NCBI GenBank assembly: GCA_019054805.1
Contig: JAHQIY010000031.1
Location: 248,001-312,000 of the forward strand
Length of the DNA stretch: 64,000 bases
From: Brachionus manjavacas
Lineage: Eukaryota > Rotifera > Eurotatoria > Ploima > Brachionidae
Direction: 5' to 3'
Made by a program: the position numbers and the translations under genes. Shown here one piece after another: positions 45,695 to 57,830 of this stretch. Position 1 is the first letter of the stretch. Every line of letters begins with the position of its first letter. Under the pieces are notes generated by a model that had not been told where the DNA came from, made no database searches, and saw only the letters and a list, made by a program, of their open reading frames with translations.

Positions 45695-45817
45695 ATTAGA
45701 TCAAGTACACGAGACTACATTTTAACACAAAAAACAATAAAAAAAAACTTTTTAGAATAAAATGGAATAAATTATTTTGAACTTCTTACTTTTTCTACAT
45801 TATATTGCCTTATTAAA

Positions 45818-45890
45818 ACACCTTAATTTTTTTAAATTTAATTAAATACAAATTAAAAACGTGCTTTTATTTTTTATTTTTTACATGAAT
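45818..45890 (+). repeat. Direct repeat, partner at 47889-47961
   Basis: About 73 bp starting ACACCTTAATTTTTTT and ending TTTTACATGA occurs at both places. The inner edge of the inverted repeat falls within the second copy. Confidence 0.75.
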
Positions 45891-47486
45891 ATTATTTTTT
45901 TTTATTTACAATTTTTTTAATTTCTAATTTTTTTAAGCAATTGATAAGAAAGTCTCGATTTGTTTCTGAAAATGGTAAATTAATTTAATTTTATATCATT
46001 TATTGGGTTTTTTATTATTTTTATATATAAGTAAAAATAAACTTAAACCCAATTATGTCTTGGGTAATCGGTCGAAAAATTGATATCTCTATATTTTATG
46101 CTGTGTGAATCTTTGAATTATTAGAATTTATACTTTCTGTTCGTTTAGTACATTCAAATAAGGTTTGGATCATTTTTAATTTTTCCAAGCAATAACTCTT
46201 TAAATCTGCAAAATAAAGTTGTTATAAATCTAATAAATAAATAACCAAACATCGTTTCAGTCTAAAAGGTAAAAATTAAATTAATTAATAAATGGTTTAA
46301 TTTTTTGTGTTTGAATTACAAAATGTATCCAATGTTGAAATAACATCGAAAAAGTGCGATGTTTCAAATATTTTTTTCAGTTTCAAAAAAAAAAAGTTTA
46401 AATTAATTTTGCAAGCATGGTAAACTTTTTTTTTAAAAATTTTGACTTTAAATTTTCGATATGATGATTCTTAAGATAATATTTGTAAAAAAAATATCTA
46501 CGCTCTGTTTTCCTTTTTAAGATATTGAGTTTTTGTTAAAATGCATCAAACGAAGGTCTAAAAAGAAAAAACAAAGTTTTTAAGGTTTAATCGGTTAGCT
46601 AAACTATGGTTCGCCTGTTACTGGAACAATTATTTTTTTCTCAGGTTTTATGAACTATTAGTTTGCCTAATCTAAAAATTAATCACCTTATTTAAAAAAG
46701 CTAATGATAAAAAATATGACAGAAAAAGTAATTACATAGAAAATTTAAAGTCGGGTGGTGTAGGTAAATTTTGCGAAATAGATGAATCTTTGTTCCGAAA
46801 AGTCAAACACTTAAAGGGTGGAAAATAAATTTTAATTTTCTTTACTTTTTAAAATTAATGCTGAAAGGCAAAGATTTAAATAAGGAGCGCAATTGGGTAT
46901 TTGGGATTGTTGAAATGCTAATACCAAGTCAGCCCGATCAGAGCAAATGATAAGCTCCTTCAAATTAAAAAAAACAACAAAATTATTACTATTAATAAAT
47001 ATTATTGTTTATTATTTAATATTAATATTATGTAAATTATTATTAACTTTAGTTGTTTATTTTTATTCGAGAATTAGGCATTCTATTAAAGACTTTTATT
47101 TAATTTGTTCACATAATCTAAAAATTTTTCACCTTAACGAACTAAAAACTTTTAATCTAAATGAATTATTTATCTTATTTTTCCTTTTTATTAATTTTTT
47201 ATTTTAATTTTTTTTTCATTTATTTTTATTCTGAAAAAAACGCAATTTCAATTAAAAAAGTTTATCTTTTTACTTGTTGATTTTCTAGTAAAACATTCAA
47301 TTTTATATATTATAGATTTATTCGATTAATCGTCATTAAAAGACAGATTTTAATAAAGCCAAAATTTTACAGAAATTCAAAATTTTTGTTGGGGTTGTGA
47401 AATTCATTTCAATTCGATCATTTCAATTCAGAAAAACTTGAATAACTTTTTTACTAAAAGAGATAATTTAGTTCTGTAAAATGCCT

Positions 47487-47649
47487 AATTATAGGCAAAC
47501 ATGCTTAATGCAGAAATATATGTCTACAAAAACTCTGCAATGTTACTGCACACTTGATTGGAATACTTTTTAAAGGCGTGCAAAATGGAGAAAATTACAA
47601 AGTATTTTGCAGACTTATTTTACTGCATTAAGCAAATTTGCTTATAATT
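47487..47649. repeat. Hairpin element inside the left arm
   Basis: AATTATAGGCAAACATGCTT (47487) pairs with the segment ending AAGCAAATTTGCTTATAATT (47649). The interior has TGCAGA and GCAAAATG strings reminiscent of the element at 18070-18400 (CTGTAAATGCA, TGCATTTTGCAGAG). The mirror copy is at about 61763-61925. Confidence 0.55.
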
Positions 47650-47961
47650 CAAAAATTTTTAGATAAATTGAATCATTCTTTAATACAAATTTCAATTTAA
47701 TAACTATTTAATAAAGATATGAATTTAAGGCAAAACAGAAGGTTGTAATCAAATAATTGAAATGGTTGATTCAAAAAGCAACTAAAGCTTAGGAAAAGCC
47801 TGGAAGAAGATAGAAGTATTTTTGTTTTAAATTTTTTTGGTGAGAAGATTAGTTGTTTTTCATAAGTCAAGTTTTATCAATTTTAATTACACCTTAATTT
47901 TTTTTAATTAAATTAAATACAAATTAAAAACGTGCTTTTATTTTTTTATATTTTACATGAG

Positions 47962-50023
47962 TATTAAATTGTTGATTTCGTCAGGATTATTTTTATAAAT
48001 ACAATCTTATTATTTTTTATTATGTAAAAGTATATATTTCGCCACATTAGTAATTTAGTTCACCATTTGCCGTTTGCTTTATTTTATGATAGAGAACCAA
48101 AGCTCAATGCTTTGGATAATAACAATTTAGATTAGAAAACAATTAGCCAAAAAAAAATCTACTAGAATAATGGTTAGAAGCCAGAAAATATATGGTCAAA
48201 ATGTCATAAAAATAATTCTAAACCGATGCCTTTAAAAAAAAGTAGTAGTTATTTATGACTAATTTAGTTCCAAACAAAATTTTCGAATTTTTTTAATATA
48301 AAAATCTGACAAATTTTTCAATATAATAAAAAGAAAAATATATTTTAGACAAAACAGAAAAAAAAATAATTTAAAATAATAAAATTTCCGATGCCAAAAA
48401 CCAAGAAAGTGTAGAGAAAACATTCAAGTACCAGAGCAACGGCTTCGATCTGACACAGAGGCTACTGCATCGAGATGATCATCTACACCGCAATTAATCT
48501 TCACCCTTGCGGTGTAGATTTTTTGTTTATGCTTTAATTTAACTAATAAATTTACTCGATTAAAAAAGACTAAACTGCTAAAAAATTAAATGATAAAATT
48601 GGTTTTTTATCAGATTCAGTGCACAATAAAAAGAAGAGAATCAAATTATTAAAAATTGTATAACTATTTATCTTAAAGTTTTTAATTAGTCCCGTGATTA
48701 CAAAATGAATGCAAGACCCAAAGTCGAATAGAATATTAAGGTCTGCAAAGAACAATAAGCTTTTTTCATTGAATTTTGAACCTTTTTTACCTTATCTTTC
48801 TAACTATTTTTACACTTTTCTATATTAATTATATTAATTTAGTGTTCTTTTAAATTGCTTGCGGAAAATTAAGGACACTTCGGTTCCTGTTGAAGTTATT
48901 ATTATTATTATTAAGAAAATTTTCCAGAATTTTGGGAATTAATCATTAGACAAGGTTTTTTTTTCGATCATCAAATTTTAAGTTTCTCAGCGAGCACTAT
49001 TCATTATTTCTGTGCACAGAAATATAATCTAATCTTTGTCCAAAACACTTCAATTAAAATCAAGTGATTTTTTAATTCTTTAAATTTTTGTTTGAAATCT
49101 TATCTTTAAATTAAATCTTCTATTTAAAAGAAACAAAATTAATAACAAATAATAAAAAATAAAGAAGGATAAGAGTTTATAATAAGGTGGTGTTATTTAA
49201 TAAAGTAAATCTTAAACTTCAGTGGAATAAATATATTAAAATTTTTTAAATGTCTTAGAACAAGGTTAGCAAGTTAAAACAAAGAAAAAAAATTATAGAT
49301 CATCCCTTGTTTCTCCTTTTCTCCTTTTTAAATATTAAATCGTCTATTAGGTACAAAAGAACAGAAAATAGTGAAAAAAAATTATCCTTTTATCTTTTTG
49401 TACTGAATTTCACAAAACCTTAAAATATATTCTTTGTTCATCAATAAAATCGAATGAACTAAATTATTTTATGCTGATTTTCAAATAAAATGTAATCTTC
49501 AAATCATTCAAGTCATCAGAAAAATAAAAAATTGTAAAATAGCTTTTATATTGTTCATTTTCTAGGAAAAAATAATGAAGTCCTTTTTTTTCCTCAACAT
49601 ATGATTAATTTATTTTTTGATGTTTAATTTTCTATGTTTTAATTTTAAAAAAATTTTTTTAATTTTATCAAAAATATTTATTATTTTTGTAAATTTTCCA
49701 GTTTGACTGGACCTTGCACCGTAAGTGTTTGAAGAACATTTTGATAACAAGAATTATTTTTATTCATTTCAAAATTCTTTTAAAATCTATTCCAAAGATT
49801 TACTAATTTTTTATTATTATAATGGTTCAAGGAGCTTCAAATTTATTATTTTAATTTACTAATATTGATATATTTAAACAGATGTTTTTACAGCAATGGC
49901 TTTTTGAACGCAAGTTAAATTATAAAATACTGGGCTTGTTCAAATAAATGTGGTAAAAATAAAATTTTTTGTGGTAGATATTTGAAAAAAGTGTCATTTT
50001 ATTTTCTTATTTTTTTCTTATTA
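47962..50023. other. AT-rich non-coding stretch
   Basis: No gene supported. It contains the hairpin at 48481 and a short relative of the 18.1/23.3 kb fold-back family at about 49350-49425 (ACAAAAGAACAGAAAA, TGAATTTCACAAAACC). Confidence 0.4.
48481..48519. repeat. 13 bp perfect hairpin followed by T-run
   Basis: ATCTACACCGCAA pairs with TTGCGGTGTAGAT around a 13 nt loop, and TTTTT follows. The form looks like a terminator, but this is eukaryotic DNA with no adjacent gene, so its role is unknown. Confidence 0.55.
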
Positions 50024-50529
50024 CAGTCAAAACTCTTTAATCCGAAGTTCGATATCCCGAAGAATTCGCAAATCCGAAGAAAAATTAGGAAATAAAAGCT
50101 GTTACATGTAAAATACATGTTATTTTTACTCTTTAATCCGAAGATTCGAAATTCTCTAATCCGAAGAAAATTTAGAAAAAATGTTGAGTTGAAACTGCTA
50201 AAATTTATATAATTTTATTGTTTCAGTGTTATAAAATCATTTCGAAAATTACTTACGTTATTTTCAATTATAAAAAAAGTAAAAAAACAAGTGTTTATTT
50301 AATAAGTCAAAAGTTCAGAAAAAAATGTCACCTACTCCGCCAAGGAAAAGAGTTGAATTAGATTATGATCAAAAAAGAGATTTTTTTTTCGTATAAATAA
50401 AGTTTAAATTTTCTTAATCCGAAGTTTTTCTACTTTTTACCATTATTCGGATTACCGCATATCCGAAATTTCGCTATTCCGAAGAAAATTTCAGAAATAT
50501 TTAATGTTCGGATTATCGAGGGATGACTG
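50024..50529 (+). mobile_element. Tigger/pogo MITE retaining the transposase N-terminus
   Basis: Flanked by TA. The ends are CAGTCAAAACTCTTTAATCC and, as reverse complement, CAGTCATCCCTCGATAATCC, with many ATCCGAAG subterminal repeats. At 50325 a short frame MSPTPPRKRVELDYDQKRD resembles the start of a Tigger CENP-B-like DNA-binding domain, then stops. Only this end of the protein is left. Confidence 0.75.
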
Positions 50530-50697
50530 TAATTGGTGTTATTCTAATAAAATTGGTGTGTAAAAATTAGATTTTGGGGTATTTTATTCTATATTTGTTG
50601 TATATAAAATAAATAAGTCTTGTAAAATTAATTTTCTTAATCTGCCCTTGGACAAGACATTCTGAGCCAAACAAAGCCGACGACTAATGGGCAATTT

Positions 50698-50890
50698 ACT
50701 GTTATAATTCAATTATTCAATTAGAATTGAATTTCTTTCTTTAACTTTTTCAACTTTTTCAATTTTTATCAATATAAAAACCCTTTCAATTATGTCAATT
50801 ATTCAACTATTACAGTAATTCAACTTTTTTAATTATTCTTTTATTCAACCTATCAATTTTCCAATTCTTATTAATAGTTCAACTTTTCCC
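50698..50890. repeat. TTCAA/ATTCAA low-complexity tract
   Basis: Degenerate ATTCAA/TTCAAC repeats. A tract of the reverse-complement type (TTGAATAATTGAA) lies at 59760-60060. Confidence 0.6.
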
Positions 50891-51379
50891 ACTTCGCTTC
50901 ATTGAAACCAATAATAAATTTTTAATTTTATTTATTAATAGCTGTATTCTTTTCCAAACTTAGGCATCTTTTTCCATTTAATCCTTGAAATAAACAAATA
51001 AAAAAGAAAATAAAGTGATTTTTTGTAAAATGTTTTACTGGGTGTTTATTCTTTTTTAAAAATCAATCACTAAACAATTAATTATAATTAATTAATAAAG
51101 CATTAATTAAGAAAAAAACATCACTCTTTTTGCTGAACAGAAATCTCCTCAGTAAAATACATTATCGAAAATTTTCAAGAATATACGTAAAAAAAATTTT
51201 TTTTTCGTAAATCGATTTTTTAGGACGTCAGTAAACGTCACCACAAATTTAGAAAAAAAAATCACAAATTCAGTAAAAATATTACTATTGCATTAAAAAA
51301 AAACTAATTTGCTTTTTTATTCACAAAATCAATAAAGCCGCTTTTAAAGAACTTAATTTTTGACCTTTATATAAAACCT

Positions 51380-52030
51380 ACTAATTCTTGTTCTTACTAG
51401 ATGCCTATCTCGAATCACCCGAAACATATATTTGATAATATCCCAATATCTCTCTTTACTAGAATAAGGAGAATTTGTTCATATTTTAAAGATTATTTAA
51501 GTCATTCACGAAATTTACTAATTCAGTTAGTAAAACAAGGCTATAATTTTAATAAAATATCAGGTATATGTAGGAATTTGGCTATCAAAGATAGATCTGA
51601 ATTACTTCCTTATAAAAATAAAATTAATAAACGAAAAGATAACCTAAAATTTTTTCTTAAATATGATAACAATTTTTCAAATTTAAAGAAATTAATATAT
51701 GAATCATTTACTAAGGTGAAAAAATATTCCAATTTTAAAAAAGATAAAAACCTCCTGGTTGTAAATAGAATAGATAAAAATATTGGTTCACTTTTTGTAT
51801 TGAATTTTAAAAGTGTTCTGAAGTTGCTATTCATTTTAACATAATTGGTCACAAAAAAGAAGATTTTATTTTTTATATTTTTAAATCAGACCTAAATGAT
51901 GATCTAATTAGTAAATCGACTGAAACAGATTTGATACACTTTTTTTTAAGTTTAAATATACCTATAATAAATGTAAAAATACCAAATATAGAAAATATTA
52001 AAACTTTGATTTTTTTATAAAAATGTAAAT
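51380..52030 (+). pseudogene. Penelope-like retroelement fragment
   Basis: The frame 51401-51844 starts SNHPKHIFDNIPISLFTRIR and RICSYFKDYL, then LLIQLVKQGYNFNKI. This is the segment that in Penelope-like and related GIY-YIG retroelements follows the RT core (xNHPxH...IPxxxxxRIxxIC). It continues in another frame to about 52019. No catalytic RT motifs or complete GIY-YIG domain are visible. Confidence 0.55.
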
Positions 52031-52248
52031 AAATATTAAAATTAGTTAAGAATATTGAAAAACTTTTTTTTTTTATTATATTTTAATTTCTTATTAAATA
52101 TTACTCTAAAAATTATGTAATATTATGTTGAAAAATTTTCAATTTTCTATTTTTTCAAAAAATTTTTATTTTTTTTTTTTATTTTTTATTTTTTTATTTT
52201 ATTTTATTGGTTTATTAATTAACTTTTCTTAAAATACTAGTCATTTTA

Positions 52249-52285
52249 GATCCTGAAGAAGGCCATTTTGGTTGAAACGCGTCAA
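52249..52285 (+). mobile_element. Penelope-type 3' signature with hammerhead-like core
   Basis: CCTGAAGAAGGCC, a 5 nt loop, GGTTGAAACGCGTC. The CTGAnGA ... GAAA order and intervening GGCC/GGTT stem match the hammerhead-ribozyme core reported in Penelope-like element repeats. Stems I and III are not confirmed by eye. Confidence 0.4.
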
Positions 52286-52559
52286 TTAATATAATAAAAT
52301 AATTTCGTTTTTGTTTAAATTAAAAATTTTTTTATAATATTTTTGGTTTAATATTTGTATTTTGAATAAAAAAAATATTTTTTATCTAAAGAACAGATAT
52401 TTATTATTTGAAGTATCTAATAAAGCGAAACTCTCACAAATTATTATATTAATTCACCAATTAAATAAAACCTACACTAAGTTGATAAATAAACAACTAA
52501 AACATTACTCAATTAACTTATAATAAATTTTTAAAAATAACAGTACACGATTTAACTCG

Positions 52560-54885
52560 AGTTAAAGCCATGATCGAATTTTGATACAATGATCCTTGAA
52601 ATGAACCAAATTCGCATTATTAACATCAACAAGGAAAAAAGTCTTACCAAGTCTTACCTGATTTGATCAGTGACCACCAGCCCACAATTACATGTCTATC
52701 TCACCTAGAAGTAGAACAACGTGAATTCAAAATAATTAACTGGGGAAAATTTAAAGAGATTTTATCCAGAAAATCACAGGATGGAATCAAACAAAGCGAT
52801 CTAAGCAGTCAACCAGATCTTGATCACGAAGTTGCATCAGTAACCCATAATATTAAGTCAGCACTTACTGAAGCAACTATAAAATTCAAAATAAAAAATT
52901 CCCAAAAACAAATGGTTCAAGTCCCAATTGAAATTTTAAAACATATCAAGCAAAAAAGAAAGCTTAGAAAACTTTATAAAAACTCAAACAATCCTGCTCA
53001 CAAAACACTTTTCAATATGTTTGAAAGGAAACTAAAGAAAGAAATAAGAGTTTATAAATCAACCAAACTTGTAGGCGAACTAATAAAGCTGAAAAATTTC
53101 AACCAGTAACAGACAAAGCACTGGAAACTATTGAATAGTATAAGCCGTACAACTGATCAAGTTTTGGGGAAAAAATTCACAATCAGATGTCAAGACAACA
53201 ACCTAACGAACGACTGTCAGGAAATTTCAAACCAATTCGCAGATAATTTAGCTAGTATCTTCACCGATAACTCACTACAGTTGGACAACATCAATGGCAT
53301 TGACGACACAGCTACATATCTACATGAAGATAAACATGCAATAAACATATCACCAAAAGAAATGATTGACTCGTTAACTGGCACCAAAACAGAAGCGTCA
53401 CCTGGCTTCGATGGCATCTAATAAATTCTCAAAAATCTCCCCTTTAACTCATGTTCGATCCACGCAATTTTCAACGCATCTCTCAGACTTGGATACATAC
53501 CATCAATATGGAAAAAATCAAAAATAGTCATGATATTGAAAAAGAATAAGCCACCTGACAATTTAACATCATACAGACCGATTTCACTTCTAAACTGCTT
53601 GGTGAAGTGGCTCAAAAAAAATAATCAATACTAAAATACAAACTTGGACAGAAAGTGAAAATATTCTTCCGCTAAGTCAATCTGGATTCAGGAGAAACAA
53701 AAGTACCCAAGACCACATTCTTAGGATTAATCAATCGATCGTTGATGGCTTCAATCGAAATGAATTAACTGGAGCTAATTTTTTTGACCTTGAGAAGGCC
53801 TTTGATAAGACATCCCATCGTGGAATGATAGCCAAATTAAAAGACCAAAATATCCACAGCTTGTTGTTAAACTGGATCAAAAACTTCCTAAATGACCGAT
53901 CATTCCAAGTTTGTCACAACCAAACCTTATCATTTGAGAAGTCAATAACTTGTGGAGTCCCTCAAGGTAGTTGTCTCTCACCGATCCTGTTTATTCTTTT
54001 CTTTAGTGACATTGCTTACAGTCTGCCAAAGGAAGTAAAAATTGCACTGTTTGCGGATGATCTTTGTATTTGGATTACAAGAACCTCTAAAAAAGAAATT
54101 GAGCGTCTCCTTCAAGATGCAATAGAGAAAATTGTTGAGTTTTGCAAAAAATGGGGCTTCAAAATAAATAAAACAAAAACATGCCACACTACTTTCACAA
54201 GAGCTGGTGCGAGAAGCAACTACGTAAGAAAATACAAGCTAAATATCAAAATTGAGCAAGAAGAGGTCCTTTTAGAGCAGAATCCAACCTTTTTAAGAAT
54301 CAGACTGGATCCAAAACTTGCCTACACAGCACATCTACAAGACGTTATAAAGAAACAGACGTCAAAAATAAATCTATTCCGTAAAATTAAAAGCTTTAAA
54401 TGGAGTTCATCTCTAAGAATCAATTTAACCCTCTATTAAACTTTAATTCGCTCATTGTTTGATTACTGTTTCATTATTTTAAATTCGGGAACAGAAAAAA
54501 TAAAGCTTAAACTACAAAAAATGCAAAACAGGATTCTAAGAATTATAAAATTTTTTCCTCTTAAAACAAGCATTAATACAATGCATAAAGTACTTAAAAT
54601 TGATAAAATAGAAGACAGATCAAACCAACTATTCATTAAATTTATGAAAACGAGAGCTCAACATGAATTAATCGCAAAAAAAAATCCACGATTACCTTTC
54701 TAAAAGACCAAATGAATCACAACAAAAATTCAGAACAGTTTTTGACAAGCTACAGTGATAAATTTAAATTTTTTTTTACTCAAAGTCTTCAATGTAACTT
54801 AACTTAAATTTTTTTTTTTTTTTTGTTTTTTTTCTCAATTTTGAATTGTCTATGAGGCTGAAATTAATAATAATAATAATAATTA
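52560..54885 (+). pseudogene. CR1/Jockey-type LINE with (AAT)n tail
   Basis: It starts within the endonuclease end (ISDHQPTITCLSHLEVEQRE). An RT follows, with EASPGFDGI, FFDLEKAFDKTSH (near 53790), CGVPQGSCLSPILFILFFSD (53950-54010) and ALFADDLCIWITR (54042-54080). The C-terminal LKLQKMQNRILRIIKFFP leads to AAT repeats at 54867-54885. Stops at 53107, 53419 and 54437 and frameshifts disable it. The 5' part of the endonuclease is missing. Confidence 0.8.
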
Positions 54886-55009
54886 ATTACAAAATATTCC
54901 TAACAGGCTGGCTGAAAAGAAGGCACTACGCCGTTCGGAGCTGCCAAGAGGAACTATTCCCTCTAAATTAAATATTAAATAAATTAATAAATATCAACAA
55001 GGAAAACAT

Positions 55010-55296
55010 ATGGTTACATATGGTTGTGCTTATAGATTGAAATTAATGAATTTTGATAAGATAGGTCTGGATATTCCTATAAGCAACAAGCGAAAATGAG
55101 AAGCTCCTATCAAAACAAAATCTGCACTCGAATCTCAACCATCTGAGTTAGTCTCAAACAAAGAAATTGGCATTGAATCATTCGAAGACGATGACTTAGA
55201 AGATGAAGTTGTCAAAACGACGACCAAGAGAGCAATTATGGAAAAAAAAAATGAAATCAAAAGCTCAAGCATTCAAAAAACTTGTGAGAAGTGAAA
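55010..55296 (+). pseudogene. Intronless copy of the MULE/SWIM-type gene end
   Basis: The frame reads YGCAYRLKLMNFDKIGLDIP, then a TGA, then EAPIKTKSALESQPSELVSN and an acidic stretch. It is homologous to the spliced junction of the gene at 28708-29270 (CCYRL joined to KLMNFNDIGMDIP). The 57 bp intron is absent. The final Cys cluster is not found. Located just 3' of a LINE tail. Confidence 0.65.
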
Positions 55297-55570
55297 TGTA
55301 AAAATATCAATCACATAATTTTTAAATTTTTATTTTGATAAATTAATTTTTGAATATATTAAAAAAAATTTGGGTGAAAGACCACCAGGGCCAGTGGCGT
55401 AGCCAGGATTTTTAAAATGGTGTGGCGAGATTCAGTTTTGTGGTCAAAATGGGGGAAGGGGGGTCCCGAGGGAGTCAAATAAAAAAATTTAAAATTTTTT
55501 TATAAAAATTTTTTATTTACAAATCGGATAGAAAATTTAGAAAGAGATAATACAAAACAAAATGTATATT

Positions 55571-55978
55571 TTAAAAAAATTTAAGTCTTCTTTTTTTTTG
55601 CCTAGCAAAAATATCAATTATTTTGTCGACATATAGATTTTTATGCTCTAATGACTCAATATTTATCAAACTTAATTCGTTTAGTCGATCTTGTGCAATG
55701 CGATTTCGTAAACAGTTCTTGATCCTCTTCAAGACTGAAAAAGATCTTTCATACTCCGAGTTAGCAATCGGAAATGTTAAATATATTCTAAATAAATCGA
55801 ATATAGTTGGAAAAACTTTTGACACATTTGGACTCAAAAACAAATTTTTCAACTCCACAAGTCTATTTTCTGGATGGATTTTTTTGATATCAAAACCAAC
55901 TTGTTTTATGAAAGAATACCAAAGATCTAGTTCCTGGCTTAGATTTTCTAAATTGAAAAAATTACTGTAAATACTCAA
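55571..55978 (-). pseudogene. hAT transposase, C-terminal dimerisation domain
   Basis: The open frame of 135 codons contains YLTFPIANSEYERSFSVLKR and IKNCLRNRIAQDRLNELSLI, the hAT family C-terminal dimerisation motif. It belongs to the same protein as 56694-57830, separated by about 700 bp of frameshifted and stopped sequence (56000-56690). Confidence 0.85.
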
Positions 55979-56693
55979 TAGATCTTTAAAATTGTTGTTT
56001 TGTCTTTCTGTTTCAGTAAATAACGAATAGATGGTTTCGATCCGGCCAATGATTTAAATCTCAAATCTTGAGCTTATTGTTTCAATCAAAATATTTATTG
56101 TTTTTGTATAGATTTCGAAAATTGTATCTTTTGCGCTCAATTCAGTGGGCTCTTTATAGCATTCAGTCCTGTATCGCCTTATTTTTGATATTATAAATAA
56201 AAATTATATTAAATAAAAACTATAAAAGATAAATTATTTTCCTACTTAGGTAGTCTTGTAACGCGTCGACTTTTGGGTGGCTCTAGCACCAAATCATTTG
56301 ATTTTTCCATTATCAGCCCATATTTCTCATCAAAAAACTCTCTTGGTTTTAAACATTTTAACTGGGCGATTGTAGCCTCAGCTAGTAATCTTACATTTAA
56401 TTAGTCATAACAAACTCTTTGAAGTTGAACTGAAAGTATGTTTGTTTTAATAAAAATATCTGTCAAAACTTCGAGTAAAAAATAGAACTCAAATTTTTTA
56501 ATCGATTTAAGCAAGCTCATAGCATTCGATTGTTAATCAGTATTGTCTATTTCCTTAAAAATAAACTTTTAATTTAACTATTAAGGGTTAAAGAATATTT
56601 TTGACAACATTTGTCATATAAAAGACCTAATTCGTTTTATTAAAATCCTAAAATTTGAGTATTTTAATTTTTCAAAATAGTCTCATAATTTTC

Positions 56694-57830
56694 CTATACA
56701 CTTTTAAGTGCTGGTGATCGAGATGTCCATCTAGTATCACAAAGCAACTTTAAACGTAAATTTCTTTTATTTGAGTCTACTCTGAGCGATTCAAATATGT
56801 AATTTCTTTTTGAAGAACCTTCAATCAAAACGTAGATGGAGTTTACCTGACCCAACAAATTTGGAATTTCTTGAATTTCATTGCATGAGTCTTGTAAAGC
56901 AAGATTCAATCGGTGGGCATAGTAATGAACATAGAGTGCATAGGGAACTTTGTTCTTGATTCGAATAGCTAGTCCCTGATAAATTCCAGACATATTTGAA
57001 GCACCGTCAAAACACTCTCCGGTTAAGTTTTTAAATGAGAGTGATAGGTCTACAAAAGCTTTTTTTAATAAGTTAAACAATGTGTAACCGGTAGTGTCTT
57101 TCGCCTCATAAAAACCCAAAAAATGCTCATCAATTGTTAAGTCTTTTGAAACAATTCTCACACAAAAACTTATTTGCTCTTTTTTAGTTATATCACTTGT
57201 CCCGTCGACAATAATTGAAAAATATTTATTTTGCTTAATCTTTTGGATTAGACAACTACGAATCTCGTTTGAAATAATTCCAACTATTTCGATTTGAATA
57301 TCAGGACTAAGATAGTTCGCATTTGAATAGTTTTTTATAAATTTGTTTAAGTCTGGAGAGTAGTTATTTGCATGATGTTTTATAAATTCTATAAAATTTC
57401 CACGGTTATCAGAATTAATACTCTGATCGTGTCCTCGAAAAGCTAATCCCTGCTTTCCTAGCAACATTATAACTTTGACTATTTGACCAAGACACTTTCT
57501 ATTAAAACTAATCTCGTCTTCGTGTTGTTTAGCAACAAGACTTGCACATGAAGGACCTTTTTTGTTTGCATGATGCCATTTTTTTTTAGCTGTTTGATGA
57601 GCTGAGGTCTTCTCATGCTCTCTGAACCTATCATAGGCATTTTTCCAAGTTTTGAATCCGGTAGAGACAAAAGAATCCATCTTGGCTTCATTTCGACAAA
57701 ATTTTTGGCAAATAAAACAAAAAGCGCGGTTGTATTCAAGCCAGTTAAAGTTATCATACCACCTTTCTTTAAAATATCGATCATATTTTTCTTTAATCGG
57801 CTTAAAATCTTTCGGTTGATCTGGGGTCAT
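56694..57830 (-). pseudogene. hAT transposase, N-terminal zinc finger and catalytic part
   Basis: 378 codons open from MTPDQPKDFK. A TTF-type zinc finger has C38/C41 and H72/H78 (ICQKF, HEKTSAHQ). The RNase-H-like core starts IIVDGTSDITKKEQISF, with the first catalytic Asp at about 209. CFDGASNMSG carries the second, at about 275. YAHRLNLALQD and CDTRWTSR follow. It stops at SPALKSV. The upstream 57831-58658 contains no further domain that I recognise. Similar to ZMYM-type and other zf-TTF hAT proteins. Confidence 0.88.

Noticed and set aside
46947-47207. 86-codon hydrophobic frame in the left arm
   Set aside because: AT-rich and low-complexity with no motif. Its presence in both arms follows from the duplication.
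48481-48524. Bacterial-style intrinsic terminator
   Set aside because: The window is clearly eukaryotic and no gene precedes the hairpin.
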